64,000 nt of DNA from Ricordea florida (GCA_949710005.1 OX453275.1:7062481-7126480), one strand, 5' to 3'; numbered from the stretch's first letter, positions 45,374-57,894 are shown. A program made the numbers and translations. The notes: generated by a model not told the origin, from the letters alone.

Positions 45374-46090
45374 TGAAAATTCTGCTACGTGAGTGTCATA
45401 CACTTCTTCATGTGTTAGTTTAGAGAATATAAATTAATGCAAAATCAACTCAATATCATTTTTTCAATTCTTTTTTTTCTGTTTGTTTGTCCACGTAATG
45501 ACATTGTCAGGAGAAACTGAGCATTGGGTTAAGCAGAATTCAGTTTTATTTCACGCGTATTCTCTTGATGATTCCAACTGCGTCGTATACCACTAACTTT
45601 CAACGACAATGACGCAACTGCTTTTGTTTTTGCTACGCTAAGATCGATAATTGCCTAAAATATTTCTCGCCACTTTCTATAACAGTTGTCGGTACAAATT
45701 GGAAAAATTGTGACTAAGCGCACGCATTTTCCTGCGCTTAACACTGATGGGACGAAAGGTGAGTTTAAAGGTTCCAATTAAAAGCCGAACACGTTAACTA
45801 CAAAACTAACATTCACCTAGTGTACTCAGAGCGATTTCCAAACGGCGCGATCTTTTAAAACTCTTAGGGCCAGTTATTTAAAAGAGAAATACACCTTGCT
45901 CAACAAAACCGTTGTCTAAACTGAATTTGAAATGATCCAACTTAACCTTTCAATCTCGTTTTTAACACATCAGAATAAGTACGGTAGTCAAATCCCGCTC
46001 ACTAAGAATACATTTTGTTTCATTTAATAAATGGCTAATTGATCAGTTACGGACCCTTCCAGTTTTACCTGCAAAGCGGAGTTAGTTAGA
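45374..46090. other. Spacer with a dispersed-repeat copy
   Basis: 45900-46065 is the diverged relative of 2394-2680. I searched here for the last KIFC1 exon on the minus strand and found none. Confidence 0.5.
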
Positions 46091-47377
46091 CAGGGGCACC
46101 CAACGAATGATTTCGGTAAAATATCTGTTCGAATGTAAGGTCGCCTAAATTTTTCGGAAAATTTCTCCTCAAGGGAAAGAACACGTTGTCTTGATTTTCG
46201 GAAAAAAAATTGCCCTAGAATTTGCGTAATTTAGGTGGTCGAGAAAAAGTTGTCCAAGACTTTTCGTAAATAGATAGTCAACAGAAAGTTACCCTAGAAT
46301 TTTCGTTCGAGTTACAACTCGCAATTTTTGGACGTCGTCCGCAAGTTAGGGTATAGGGATGTATAACGCATGGGTGCAGAAAATCGAAGCAAGATTTATC
46401 TGAGAAGGCAGTCCAAATTCACCAAATCAGAACGTCTTTGTTTAACGTTGTACTCTCGTACTGACTTGAACGACCTGGTAAGCTTAATTCTCACAGTCTT
46501 TATGCTGTTGACCGACCATTCCGACGCGATAAAACTTAGGTCATCCTCATATTTTTTTTTTCGTTTAGCGTCGAATGCGTTTTCTGATATTGGGTCGGTC
46601 GGTCGGATTGAAAAAAAAGAAAGCTAAAAAAAAGTCATAATAATTATTTCAAGTGAAAAATGGTCCAACTACGTACTGAGGTACTTTTTTTTAAATGCCA
46701 AAAATTTGGGTCGGTCGGACGACGCTAAACGGAGAAAAAAAATAGGATGGCCTTAACGCTTATGGATAAGCTGGATATGTTTATACTAGATTTGTTTTCT
46801 CCTTGTTTAAAACGCTTTTCCGCGATCAAATTAAAAACTGGAAATTTTATCGGTTTCAAACATGTATAGGTAATAATAATAAACATTCACCTTACATCTA
46901 ACTGATCTAAGTGATCTGAATGCTTTATTTTTCTAAGTTATGGAAGATATGGTCGACGGTAATGTCGGCTTCTTTGTCTCTTTTCAGTAGCGTGTGATTT
47001 CTTCCCCTAGTACTTTCGAATAAAAAAGTTACTCCCCTGCAATCTTCGGATGCGCGTTACGGTTTGCCTAAAATTTTCGGAATCTCTTCATAGACGCAAG
47101 CTTTTACAAAAAGGTCTCCTAAAAATTTCTAACGACAGCAATGCTAGCACGAGTTCTTCATTTTTCGAACAGACCTATAAAGGTAGCTAAAACTTTCGGA
47201 TGAGCCAAAAAGGCCGCCTAGGATTTTCGAGACGAACACAGTTCCCCTAAGAAATCCGAACAGATAGATAGTTTTTAGGGCAGCTCCAAATTAATGAAAC
47301 GGGCTTCTAAAGCATAGAAAATTCCATTTAAGGCACTTCTGAGGTATTTGGAAAAATTTGGTCGTTGGGTGCCCCTG
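46091..47377. mobile_element. CAGGGGCACCCAAC element copy 2, 6-bp target duplication
   Basis: The termini are CAGGGGCACCCAACGA and TCGTTGGGTGCCCCTG, with GTTAGA duplicated at 46085-46090 and 47378-47383. The ATTTTCGGA-type interior repeats match copy 1. It is 1287 bp because it carries extra sequence, including a nested 214-bp MITE. Confidence 0.9.
46539..46752. mobile_element. Nested MITE with TTA target duplication
   Basis: GGTCATCCTCATATTTTTTT and its mirror (AAAAAAAATAGGATGGCC) bound the element, with TTTAGCGTCG / CGACGCTAAA and GGGTCGGTCGG inside. TTA flanks it at 46536-46538 and 46753-46755. Confidence 0.8.
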
Positions 47378-47383
47378 GTTAGA

Positions 47384-47843
47384 CACCATTTAAATAGGTG
47401 GCCCTTACCGTTAATTGGTTCCCGTGCAAACGAGTTTAGTATCAGAAAGGTGTGTTTAAAGTTTCTAATTGGGAGTCTTAGACGCTAGCCGCTTCTGTTA
47501 CCGTTTCTTCAACGAATGTATTCCTAGTTATTCCGAAACAACGCGATCTTAGCGATAGCCAGCTAATGGTAAGTTTAGAGTTAATGAAGAGAGGCCTAAC
47601 ACGGAACTACCGTACCTCCAACAAATGAAATCCGAATAATTCCGAAACAACGCGATCTTATACTCTTACCTTTTGCGAAAGAAAAGACTGTTTTCAGTTT
47701 CTAATGGAAAGTGTCGCACACTAGCCACTAATAACTTGCATTTAACGAATGTACTCCGAGTCATTCCGGAACAACGCCATCCTAATGATAGGAATCCGAA
47801 TGTAATCCGAATTATTTCGAAGTAGCACGATCTTAAATCTTAC
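47384..47843. repeat. Degenerate tandem copies of the KIFC1 exon 11 border
   Basis: The intron just after exon 11 contains several decayed units. Each pairs an ACGCGATCTTA word with CTTACCTTTTGC or CTTACCGTT and an AGTTTCTAATTGGGAGTC-like word. These correspond to the donor and 3' part of exon 11 itself (CGATCTTAAATCTTACCTTT, AGTTTCTGTATGGGATG). Frames are broken, so they are not exons. Confidence 0.55.
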
Positions 47844-50800
47844 CTTTTGCTGTTACCACCCAACGAGTTTTGTAGTAGAAAGGTGAGTTTAGAGTTTCTG
47901 TATGGGATGTGTTGTTCCTTATTAGCCAGAGCCATGATTACGTTTCCAAGGTTACTTAGACTCTTGTTTATACTCTTTGTTTCTCTCAGGCGCTCTCCAC
48001 TGGAACACGACTGACTCAAGCGCTCAGAACCCGCCAAATCTATTAGATTCAGGCTACCTGCGAAAAAGTGAGAAATGGAGGACATTTCATGACCGCGAGG
48101 AGATACGAAATTTCTCTTCTGGTGTTGATAATAAACTCTTAGTAATGCGTTTGTCTAATTCGCCCAAATGTTAGGAAAAAAAACTTCGCCGTCTGAAACA
48201 ATTTAGGGCTCCGTCATATCTCTCATATCATTTATCTCTCATATAATATGCGCGCTTGCGAAAACTTAAGACTTATGTCTTTACAGCCATTTTTCTAAGC
48301 TGAAGTTAATAGTAAACAATATCAGCACTCAGCTCAACGAAGCTGCACACAGAAAACTCTGCCAAGTAAAGATCCCATAAGATGAAATAAGAAATGACAA
48401 CAGTACTTTCCATAAATTCTTAGTAAAAATAAATTCACAGAAGAATTACTAGAATCTTTAACGAGCAAGGGCTGCATGACTGTTTAGCAGTCAACAAATT
48501 GGCCTTCCAACTTTCAAAATCTTAGTACTAATGGTAGGAGCCATCAACTTTCTTATCTGTTAGTTTCGAAAATTTGGTGTTAGCTTTATATGTTCCACTT
48601 CTTGGAAATCCATGTGTTAATAACTTTTTTTAACTCCCGTCCTCTGTTTGTTTCCCATCAACCCTGTTTTCGTCCGAAGAGCGTTCCTGTTTTAAATACA
48701 TTAGCATACATTACCAAACTCAAAGGAAAGCCTAAGGAATACAAAACTTAAAGGAAGGAAAAAATTGATTCACAACATACACATAGCCAATAGCGCGGCA
48801 CAAACCTTGGCATTTTTCTCCCGTCATGCCGTTCTCCCCAACGATCTTCAGTCTAAAGACGCTGTGACTGCGGGAAGACCGTTCATTGCACTGAGTGGCG
48901 GCAACAGCTCTGTTCTGAGTTGCTTTCTCCAAGAGGCTGTGCACCTACCGCGAAAAAATAAACGGTACGTTCATTAGTTAGGGGGTATAGTGACCTACAA
49001 TAGTCACAGGATTGCTTTCAACTCGCTCGACAACAACGCCAATGTACTGAACAGGCACGGAGTATTAGTTACACAGAATCATGGGATACAACGCATCGTA
49101 GGTCCGCAACTGACGTAGGTCACCAGCGCTGAGCGACAGTCACGTCACACAGCTCTTAAGTAGAATGTACTGACCTGTGTCTCTGATGTGACTGTCACGG
49201 TCTTTAGGTTGGTTACTGTTACTTCGCAAACACCTCCCGTACAGCTGGGGTTTACCAACTTTATTTCGTGCTTCGTGTTCGGATCACCCGAGCCGAGTAG
49301 GTCTTTGATGGTTTCGTTGTATATCTCCAGGAAACTAGCCTCAATGTCATACTGAAATCGAGTGACAAGGAAACGAAGGTAAATAAAGTAAAACAACAAC
49401 AACAACAACAACAACCATAATAATAGTAATAATATAATGGTAATAATAATAATAATAATAATAACATTATCATTATTATTATTATTATCATTAATATCGA
49501 TCATAACAAGAAACTATTCACACACCGATGATTGACAGGATGAAAATGGTCGAAAAGGCGTATTCAAAAATTTAACCAAAACGCAACATCAAACATGGCA
49601 AATACAACAACTAACAGCTAATAAAAAATAAGTGAAGCACAAAGACAGAGAACGCTATTTTTCAGCGTACTCTTAACAAAAATAACAGTAATACCAGATT
49701 ACAGTCATGGCAATTGATTTATATACCGCACATATCATATACATGTCCATGGCGGTTTACAATTCTTTTTCGGGGGTGAGATCGCGGGACGTCAGTCTTC
49801 TCTATACTTCCAAGCATCTAATAGGCAATAATACTCACCTGCCAGCCCTTATCCTTAAGGTCCCGTGCTGTCCTGAAGACCTGTTCCATGGACCTAGGGA
49901 TCATTCCCTGGGTATTTCTATCACTGTTATTTCCTTCCATTGTGTAGGTTTTGCCAGAGCCTGTCTGGCCATAGGCGAATAAGCACACATTGTATCCATC
50001 TAGCGCGGACTGTATTAACTGTGAGATTTCACCAAAGACATCCTGTTGGCTTGAAGACGGTGTGAACACTTTGTCGAAGGTGAATTCGTGCTTGGAGGCG
50101 GTCTTCTTCGTTCCACTGACATTCTGTTGAGGTGGAATGAAATTTCGAAGGAAATATCTTTAGAAACAATACAACACGCACGGTGATTCTAAAATCACTG
50201 TAAAAATTGATTTAAAGATTGCTTATGGTGGCGGACTAAGACCTATCGGGCAACTCTCGCCAAATAGCGCGAATTTGGCTTCGAGCGCATGATTAGTTTG
50301 TTTATTGCTTATCCTCACGCTTTACCGCTTTATATGTCGCAATAAAACCAAGCATTAAACGGATAAGGGAGGAACATCTTTAAGTGACAGAGTTTAGCCA
50401 TTTCTGGTCCGCAGTGGAAACGCAGTGTATTGGAGAACTTTCATAGTAATGAAATAGTGCGCGGGTTACAACACAGCCTTGATACATGACGACGAGTATT
50501 TTGAAAGATGTCGAAACAGCGAAGCCATGTTTTTGAAGCTTGCTATTTCACCTTTGCCATCGCGAAACAAGCAAAGGCTTTTGCTCAATGAAAGTCTGCA
50601 ATTGCGAAACCAGCAAAGGCTTTTGCTTAATGAATGTCTGACCAAAGTAACGAACCAAACGAGAAAAAGAAAATAAAAAACTGCTGCGACTAATTTATTC
50701 ACCTCAATAGGAGAGGACGGTTCTAGTACCAGTTCCCTCTCATCCTGCGCAAAAGCAAAACTGCATGACCGCTGATTTTCCTCGTTGGGAAGCATTGGGC

Positions 50801-53800
50801 GCACACGGCAGAACACCCGGATGTTCCCTTTAAGCTCCTGTATTGTGTTATGTAGCTCTCGGCGGATGGTCTCCTCAGATCGCAACTTGGATTCGAGCTG
50901 AGCGACGTTGGCTTCAAGTCCCTTAACTATTTCTTCCAGGCGGGCAATTGCTTCACTTTTCTGTCGGCTTTCGTCGATGGTTTTTTCCAGATTGACCTTT
51001 GATTTTGAAAGAAGACAAGTTACATTATAGGAGTCCGTATAAAACTGAACAATGCTTAACCCTGTGATTTGAAAACTTATCTAATAGTTTAACTGCCATC
51101 TTAGTGCAATTCTGTGTATTTAGGTATGTATGCCATCTTGCCTGAAAATTTTCCTCTATATCATTCGTTGAACCTATGTAATTTTCAGTTCAAAATTTTA
51201 CCTTTACGATTTCCTTTAATACGTCAGAGTTACTCTTTGATTTCGAGTTTCCCTGGGTCCTGCTCCGTGTAGCGGCATAAATGACGTATACTGAATAATT
51301 TATACACAATGATGAAACAATGCGCTACGTCACCTCTTCCGATACGTGTAGGAGCCGTTTGCATCGAGCTGGGTAAGATCTCCGTGATAACTGTGACCCT
51401 GACACGTCATAGAACGATATAGCCAATAGCAAGAGAGGTTCTATTTCAGCGCATAGGCTGTGATGAAATACCATGGAATATAACAGCTCCTACCATTGGC
51501 CAATGATATTCATGACGTAATAGGTCTTTCCTCTCAGAGAGGTCACAAGTATCATGCTACCGCCGTTTTCCTTGATATGCAGTTTTAAAAGTACATATGG
51601 CGTTATCTGTTTACCACTAAGTAACGTACAAAATTCTTTACAAAGCCGATCAACAGTTTATACTTACTTTAGTGGCTTGCAACTCTGTGGTTATTCCTAA
51701 AGAATCTGCTGTCATTTTCGCCACCGTGGCCTTTAAAGCTATCGTCTCCTGTTTCGAAATATTGAGCTCGCTTTCGAGCGCGTCTTTTTCCTGCAGTAAG
51801 CTTTTCTTCGCTCGCCTTTCGACTTCCATCTCGAAGTCATGTTTTAATTGAACAGATCTTAGATGCTCTTCAGCGCTGTTGATTTTGAACTGCAGGTCTT
51901 GGATCTTTGCCGCGGCCTGAAATTGGTAAAATTAATATATACTATGAACAGGACCCCTGAGAATAAAGTTTACGACTACAGGTGCCTAATCGAGAGCGAA
52001 TGGGTTCCAATTCCGTTTCAGAATTCCATTCTTTTTTTCAGACCAAATCGCATTTCCTTAAAATGACATAAGTGCTCCAAAGGTGGACTCCTCAACGTTT
52101 CCATTCACAGTGCAACTATATAAATTCTTTCATATATCGTTTGTACTACTATCCTTGTCAAGAGAAGTTTACATCGCGCGATCTAGAGCCCAACACCTGC
52201 GTGCGGCCCACGTTTTCCGCGCTCGAGAAACTCCACTTACGCTGCTTTTGCCTCTAAAGCCGTTTAATTCGCCATTTACAAAAAGCACACGAAACCTTCC
52301 GATGGAATTTTTCGACGGGGAAATTTTTTTATTCCACCTGCAAATTTTCCGAAAAATCGCCGTCGCGTAATGCACCTATCAATGTAAACCCCGTGGGGGG
52401 GGGGGGGAGTGCGGGCAAGGGGTGGGGATTTGACCAAGGAATCCATTTCCTCAGGGGGAGGTTTGATCGTGCACCTTTGCTCGGGGGTCGGGACATTTGA
52501 TTTGTTCGGCAGAGAGACTGGGGCCAAGACAAAGCGTGGCTACCTGGCATCGTCTTTCTTGTCTTTGGAATGGCGTGGGTTTCGGAGAAGGTGAGTTTTT
52601 TTTACCGATATTTATCTTCATTCTTCAAGTGTAAGTCACAAGTTGTTAACGGTATGTTTATAGCTTGTCTTTTAATATTTGTTATTTTGCCCCTGGGTGG
52701 GGATTTTAACTACATTTGATGGATAATGCTGCCCCACCCTTGGGAAATTGACCAGAATTTTTGCTCCGCGGTCAAATCCCTACCCCTTGTTCGCACTCCC
52801 CCCCCCCCCACGGGGTTTACATTGATAGGTGCATAAAATGATCTTGCCTGTGAAAACTTGAAAGCTTGGAACTGGTACAAAACGCGCGAAACGATAAATA
52901 AAACATGAATAGAAAAGAGGATTACCTTTGCAGATTTTCCGATCATTTCTAGAAATTTTCCAGTGGCGTGAAACAGAAAGTCCTGTTTCTTTACATCCCA
53001 ACCGAAATTTCTAAAAACTTGTTGTATTTGTTGTATGAAAATGCTCTGGGTTTGCTAGTACTAGTAAAAATACTTTGATAGAATAATTGTCTATATCTTT
53101 ATACCTCTTCAGTTTGCTGATTTTTCACTTGAACCGTTCCTTCTAGCTGTTTATTTAAAGACTCGAGGAAACCTATTCTGTCTTGGTTGTCGCCGATTGT
53201 TTTCGTCATGTCGTTCATGCATGAGTTGGATTTTAACAGGAAAGCTTCCATGTCTTCCAGACGGCCCTTATAGTCCCAAGCAGGTCTTTTCTTTCCTAGA
53301 AAAAACAAAAAAACAAAAAACGAATGGCACACAGATTAAAATATTAGACAAACAGCGTAAGTTTATTGTAAAATTGTTACAAAAAACGGATCTAAAATAT
53401 TAATAACGATGAAAACATTTCCCGTGCAAAACGGGGACTCGGTTGGGACAAGGACTAGATAACGGGAAGATAATCTAAGCCAATAAAAAATCAAAATCTA
53501 TGGAAACACCTTTTTCTAGGAGAAAGCTCTTTGAAAGAAACGCCTGTTCAAGGAGAACAAGGAAATTTGGGAAACAAAAAGAGTTTCAGATTTTGGGAGG
53601 TTGAAAATGCTTCCGTAAAATAAGGAATAGTGCCAATATTTTTGCTATGGATCACAGTAAGGTTAGACTAGTTAGTAAAAGTCGAATATAAAAAAAGGTT
53701 ATGATATTTTAAAGGGATTTAGTCAAACATGGTTAAAACCCTGTTCGTACCGAAAAATTAAACATGTTATTAAGTCGTTTAGCTAAACTTGCTTTAGATT

Positions 53801-55561
53801 AGGATCGTTTACACCGCGCTCGCGTTCTAAACAGGCTCTAAACTTAGTAAATAAAACAACCTCACAAAGGTTAACATGTTTTAGTGTAAACACGCTTGTC
53901 TCGTTTACTCCGCGAGCGGTCAACTAAGGCTCGGTTCACACGTCGAACTTCACATGTGCCGAATCTATTATTATGCAAATGAGAAAAATCTATTGTTTTT
54001 CCTCGTTTGCATTAGATTCGGCACATGTTAAGTTCGACGTTTGAACTGGGCCTAAGTCACTCAACTTTTTAAATACATTAAATTTTTCTGGCGAGGTCAG
54101 TACACTTGTACTGAGAAATGTTTCAAGTTTAAAATATTTAGCCAAGTATGTCTTAGTTCAAAAGTTCAAATAAATGTTAGTTCAACCTGCTAAGTTCATG
54201 GTGTGAGCACTGTATTATCGTATTAGTCAACTTCAGGCAAATTTCAATTTGTTGGATGTGTTACGTCCAATGCTATGTGTGATAAGTAAAACTAAAACCA
54301 TGGATAAGTTTCTAACCTATGGGACCCAACTTTGCTTCAGTTCCAGATGCCTTGTTTGCATTGTTTGGTAACTTTGCAAGTGTCTGTCTCTTTGTTGTGG
54401 CAGGCAGGTGTCCAGCACGTGTCTGCAAACCACTTGGAGGTGTCCCTTTCCTGAAGACAGTGGTTGATGTCTGTCTACGCAAGGTTGATGACATGGAGGA
54501 CTTGTTAGTGGTTGCAGTGTGGCCTTTCTTTGTCTGTGGTCCTGCTTTTAAGGTGACCTGGGATGATGACCTTGTCATTTTTGGTGGAGGCTAGTAATAC
54601 ACAAAATGCACACAGCGTAAAACATCAAGCAAGCCCTTCAATAACATTTTCACAGCTACTGACAGAGCTTTAAGTATGGTGGATTTGTGAATAGGTAGTC
54701 CAAACATTTTGAGAGCAATTTGGAATAAGTACAGTAGATTTTTCAAAGACTATGAAAATTGCATATAAGCTTATGAAGCAAGTGCAATCTTATGTCTTTG
54801 AAATATTCACAAGACTGCTTATTTAATTTAAACTGTGCACAAAATGAGTTTCATCCCTGGGTACACTGTACATGCAAACATGAAATATCACATTTCTGTA
54901 TTTAATTTAGATGTCCTGCATTGTACATTGCTGTGCTTTCAGCCAATCAGCAAGTTGAAACTTCCAAATTTCTTTCTTCCTAACATCCAAGTGTAAGAAT
55001 GCATGTTTTAACTGCAGTGCAGTTGTATTATGCATATATTCTCTGACAACTTTACGAATTATCTAAAAGTATATTCATTTTCTCCTAACTGTTCTCCTAC
55101 CTCATATATATATATTTGGTATGGTACTAGTGAGGAGAATTTGTTTAAATAACAACACAACTCTGTTTTGGTGATCATTTTTGTTATTCTCATAACCTGA
55201 ATGGTTGATGAACAGCAAATATTGCAATCAGAAATTGGATGCTGGTCAGTACTGCAACTTTAAGGGTTAAAGTGAAATGCACAGGTCTTTAAAGTGCTGT
55301 AAATTGGTTACTGATAATTAAAGTCAGAGGTTAAGATGGCTAGTCATTGGTCTAGTTCTTTGGCCTGTTTTTATTTTTTTGCATCAGAGGAATTGAGGTC
55401 CATAACATACACAGCAAATCAGAGAAAATCACAACCAATCACCCATGTAGCTGGATCAAATGGGATTGCCACATAACAAAAACTTCTCTTGAGGGAAATC
55501 ATAGAGTAACCAATCACATTGCTAGATTCAGTTCAGCTTGATGTACCAGTCACTGAGACAA

Positions 55562-55603
<42 letters not shown>

Positions 55604-56581
55604 TATTAAATAAAATTTAGGGGTATATATGGAGTGATGGCAATATCACAAAAATTGATGACACATGTGTGATCTCATTGGGAAGGACCAGTGTGGAGAG
55701 CTCCAGTACCTTATTTATTGATTCGCTACCACCTGACACTTTGGACCATTTAATTTCATATTTTAAAAAGACAATTACAAGATTGTTTGGTGAATCAATT
55801 TCTTAAAGCTCAAGAAATTTTGTATTTGTACAGGGCATGTAATATCCTGTTTGTATTTGATACACAGTAACTGTACCTCACTGGTTGGAACTGGATCTAC
55901 CCCTGCCAGTTCACGAGACCTTTTGACAGCTGATGGAGGCCTCAGTTTACTGACAAATTGTGCTTTGCCCACAGATTTTGCTGTCATGATGTTCTGATCC
56001 TGGGTTGCTAATGGGGAGCGCTGCAAGTAACAAAAATGCAATGTTGAATCAAGCAAAGAATCATTAAAGGTATCAAATTTTATCTCACTACCAAGAACTG
56101 CAAGTCAACAGTCTGTATGTAAGGCTTTTGTTGGGGAAAATTAACATGGTGCCAGGTTAACTCGCATAATATATTATACAAAATCTTCTCACACTAAAAA
56201 ATTTGGAATGATTTCCGCACAGGTCCCTACTTCATCATGCATGCTGTAGCCGTACAAGAAATGTTTGCGCGCACACTTCCCCAGACAATTCAACTACAGC
56301 ATGCATAATGAAGTAGGGACCTGTGAGGAAATCTTACCAAAAATCTCATCCTACGAAAATCCTAAGCAATGCAAAAACAAATTAAAGCAATCAATGAATT
56401 GCTTTTAACAATAAAATTTCTGAACCGCTCCACACCTCCTAATATCATCATGACTTTACTAAAAATGGTAACTTAAAGAAGTTTCCTGTTAATTTTAAGA
56501 GGGTTTTTAATTTAAACAAGACAGTTTGGATTAATTTAACTAGTTTGATCTACTTACAATTTGAACTTCTGTGGCGTCCAT
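47844..56581 (-). CDS. KIFC1: Kinesin-14 motor protein, KIFC1/HSET-like (eleven exons, last exon not found)
   Basis: KIFC1 is a minus-end-directed spindle motor that cross-links and focuses microtubules. Exons 56581-56558, 56020-55877, 54590-54317, 53295-53105, 52982-52926, 51916-51668, 50996-50703, 50123-49839, 49351-49175, 48944-48806 and 48057-47844 join in phase (2048 nt, 682 codons plus 2 nt). The basic tail (residues ~1-147) is followed by [10 protein letters not shown], the conserved KIFC1 junction, then coiled coil (~165-360). The C-terminal motor starts at [14 protein letters not shown] (~367). The P-loop GQTGSGKT is at 463-470, switch I NERSSRSH at ~585-592 and switch II DLAGSE at 618-623. 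The final ~45 residues of the motor (after QNSLGGNSK) were not found to the left; that intron is full of transposons. An alternative first exon beginning MFSKFGK is possible near 57146. The 57-nt exon 5 is the least certain. Confidence 0.92.
49388..49500. repeat. AAC and AAT microsatellites in a KIFC1 intron
   Basis: An (AAC)n run is followed by (AAT)n and (ATT)n runs. The Ile/Leu-rich open frames here come from the repeat and merely run into exon 9. Confidence 0.9.
50525..50645. repeat. Short direct duplication in a KIFC1 intron
   Basis: GCGAAACAAGCAAAGGCTTT and GCGAAACCAGCAAAGGCTTT, each followed by TGCT(C/T)AATGAA, repeat about 48 bp apart. Confidence 0.7.
52371..52833. mobile_element. 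463-bp MITE with G-tract termini and TAA duplication
   Basis: TGCACCTATCAATGTAAACC at the left is mirrored by GGTTTACATTGATAGGTGCA at the right. Long G (left) and C (right) runs follow, with GGGGATTTGACC / GGTCAAATCCC inside. TAA flanks it at 52368-52370 and 52834-52836. It lies in a KIFC1 intron. Confidence 0.88.
53928..54052. mobile_element. 125-bp hairpin MITE with TAA duplication
   Basis: CACACGTCGAACTTCACATG and GTGCCGAATCT at the left are mirrored by AGATTCGGCAC and ATGTTAAGTTCGACGT at the right. TAA is duplicated at 53925-53927 and 54053-54055. Confidence 0.82.
55075..55290. repeat. Dispersed repeat in a KIFC1 intron
   Basis: The words CTAACTGTTCTCCTA, GTGATCATTTTTGTTATTCT and TGCTGGTCAGTACTGC, then a GGGTTAAAG end, have the look of an old interspersed family that I believe is common in coral DNA. 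Inference only. Confidence 0.4.
55563..55600. repeat. (TA)n microsatellite
   Basis: A run of roughly 19 TA units lies between 55562 and 55600. Confidence 0.9.
56205..56338. mobile_element. MITE family 1 copy, near-exact 8-bp duplication
   Basis: GGAATGATTTCCGCACAGGT at the left is mirrored by ACCTGTGAGGAAATCTTACC at the right. AAAAATTT (56197-56204) faces AAAAATCT (56339-56346), one mismatch. It lies between KIFC1 exons 1 and 2. Confidence 0.85.
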
Positions 56582-57451
56582 TCCCTTTACTCTTCGAATT
56601 CTCCACACAGCTATGTACCACTTACCCTGATTTTTTTCTTATTATACCTGCTTGTAGTAAAATGAACCAGAGGGATATCAACACAACATTTCATAGCCAC
56701 ATTTGGAACAGAAGATCTGGCTCTTTTTGGGCTCAGAACTGTAGATAACTTATTACAATCAATACCTGAACACATCGACAATAGATATGCAGACGTAAAA
56801 TAAAAAAACCCTTATGAATTGTTTTATTAAAAACTCAAAATATCTGAAAAGGAACAACTACTAAATAAATATAAGCGATCTCTTAAGAACGGCACCATTC
56901 AATCGATCTAACAATCGAAGAGAACGTAGTAACGTTCTAGTAACGTTTAGATGATAGCTAACGAAATTAATCAGTTCTTGCTAGAAGTTGCTTTTACATT
57001 TCGCCGTTATTTGGTTTGAAAACGAAATCGAAGTTTAAGGGTTAGTTAAAGTGCAGTCTCTAACAAATATATCCTACATACTCTATTTTTAAAAGTATAT
57101 ACTCGACCAAGCATTCTACATATACCTTTCCAAACTTTGAGAACATGGCGCTATAGTCGACAAGGGGTGCTTACCTTACAGACGTGTTAAGCCAAAAATA
57201 TTCTTTCAGCTAGTCCAAAAGAATGCAAACATTAAAGAGATCCAGGATCCAGGAAACTCTGGAAACGTTAAAAACACTGTAAAATGACGCTCCGTGGTTC
57301 GAGTGCAAAACGAACTTTCTTTTGCCCAAGAAGAAGCGATGTGATTGGTCGTTCAAAATTTTAAACTTCCCGCAGCACGCACGCAAAGCATCATGATTGC
57401 TTCCCACTGCCAGTGACCACAGGTGTTCCAAGCTCCCCACTGTCATTGCCA
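56582..57451. promoter_or_regulatory. KIFC1 upstream region
   Basis: This should hold the KIFC1 promoter and 5' UTR on the minus strand. An alternative first coding exon (MFSKFGK ending in a GTATAT donor) lies near 57126-57146. A CCAAT box in the GATTGG orientation lies near 57343. Exact initiation is not visible. Confidence 0.4.
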
Positions 57452-57674
57452 GGGAGCTTTATAAACCACGCGCGTTTTTGAGACGCGGACGGCAACCGGA
57501 AGTGAGCTGTTTTCCCTTTTAACTTGTCTTCACACAACCACATTTACATTGATTAGTATCTTTTCTCCATTTAAGATGATCACTATAAAAAAAATCTGGG
57601 AGAAAGCACTGGCACGTGTAATTTTCTCTACCGGTTGCCGTCCGCGCCTCGAAAACGCGCGTGCTTAAGCTCCC
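57452..57674. mobile_element. 223-bp inverted-repeat MITE, GACGCGGACGGCAACCGG type
   Basis: GGGAGCTTTATAAACCACGC and GAGACGCGGACGGCAACCGG at the left are mirrored by CCGGTTGCCGTCCGCGCCTC and GCGTGCTTAAGCTCCC at the right. No target duplication was found. Confidence 0.8.
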
Positions 57675-57704
57675 TACTACGAAGGTCTCAATTGGGTGAT
57701 GACT

Positions 57705-57842
57705 TTTACGGCTAACGGTTAATAGTTTTGACTGTTTTACGGCTAACGGTTAATATTTTTTACGGCTAACGGCTAAAACTTTTCAATATTTACGCCTAAC
57801 GGCTATTTTTTTTGCCCGTTTTACGGCTAACGGTTAGCCCCA
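57705..57842. repeat. Tandem TTTACGGCTAACGGTTAA repeat
   Basis: Five units of TACGGCTAACGG (one variant TACGCCTAACGG) follow with short T-rich spacers. No gene. Confidence 0.85.
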
Positions 57843-57894
57843 CTGAGACCCTCTACTTCCTGGTAGGTAAGGGTGCTCAGCAGCCATTACCCGG

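Noticed and set aside
46043..46080. Possible last KIFC1 exon reading SLRFA-like on the minus strand
   Set aside because: Only a few residues fit, the frame before it does not give the expected motor sequence, and no acceptor is present.
49145..49504. 119-codon frame rich in Ile, Asn and Leu joined to a kinesin exon
   Set aside because: The first half is microsatellite; the kinesin exon begins at a consensus acceptor at 49351.
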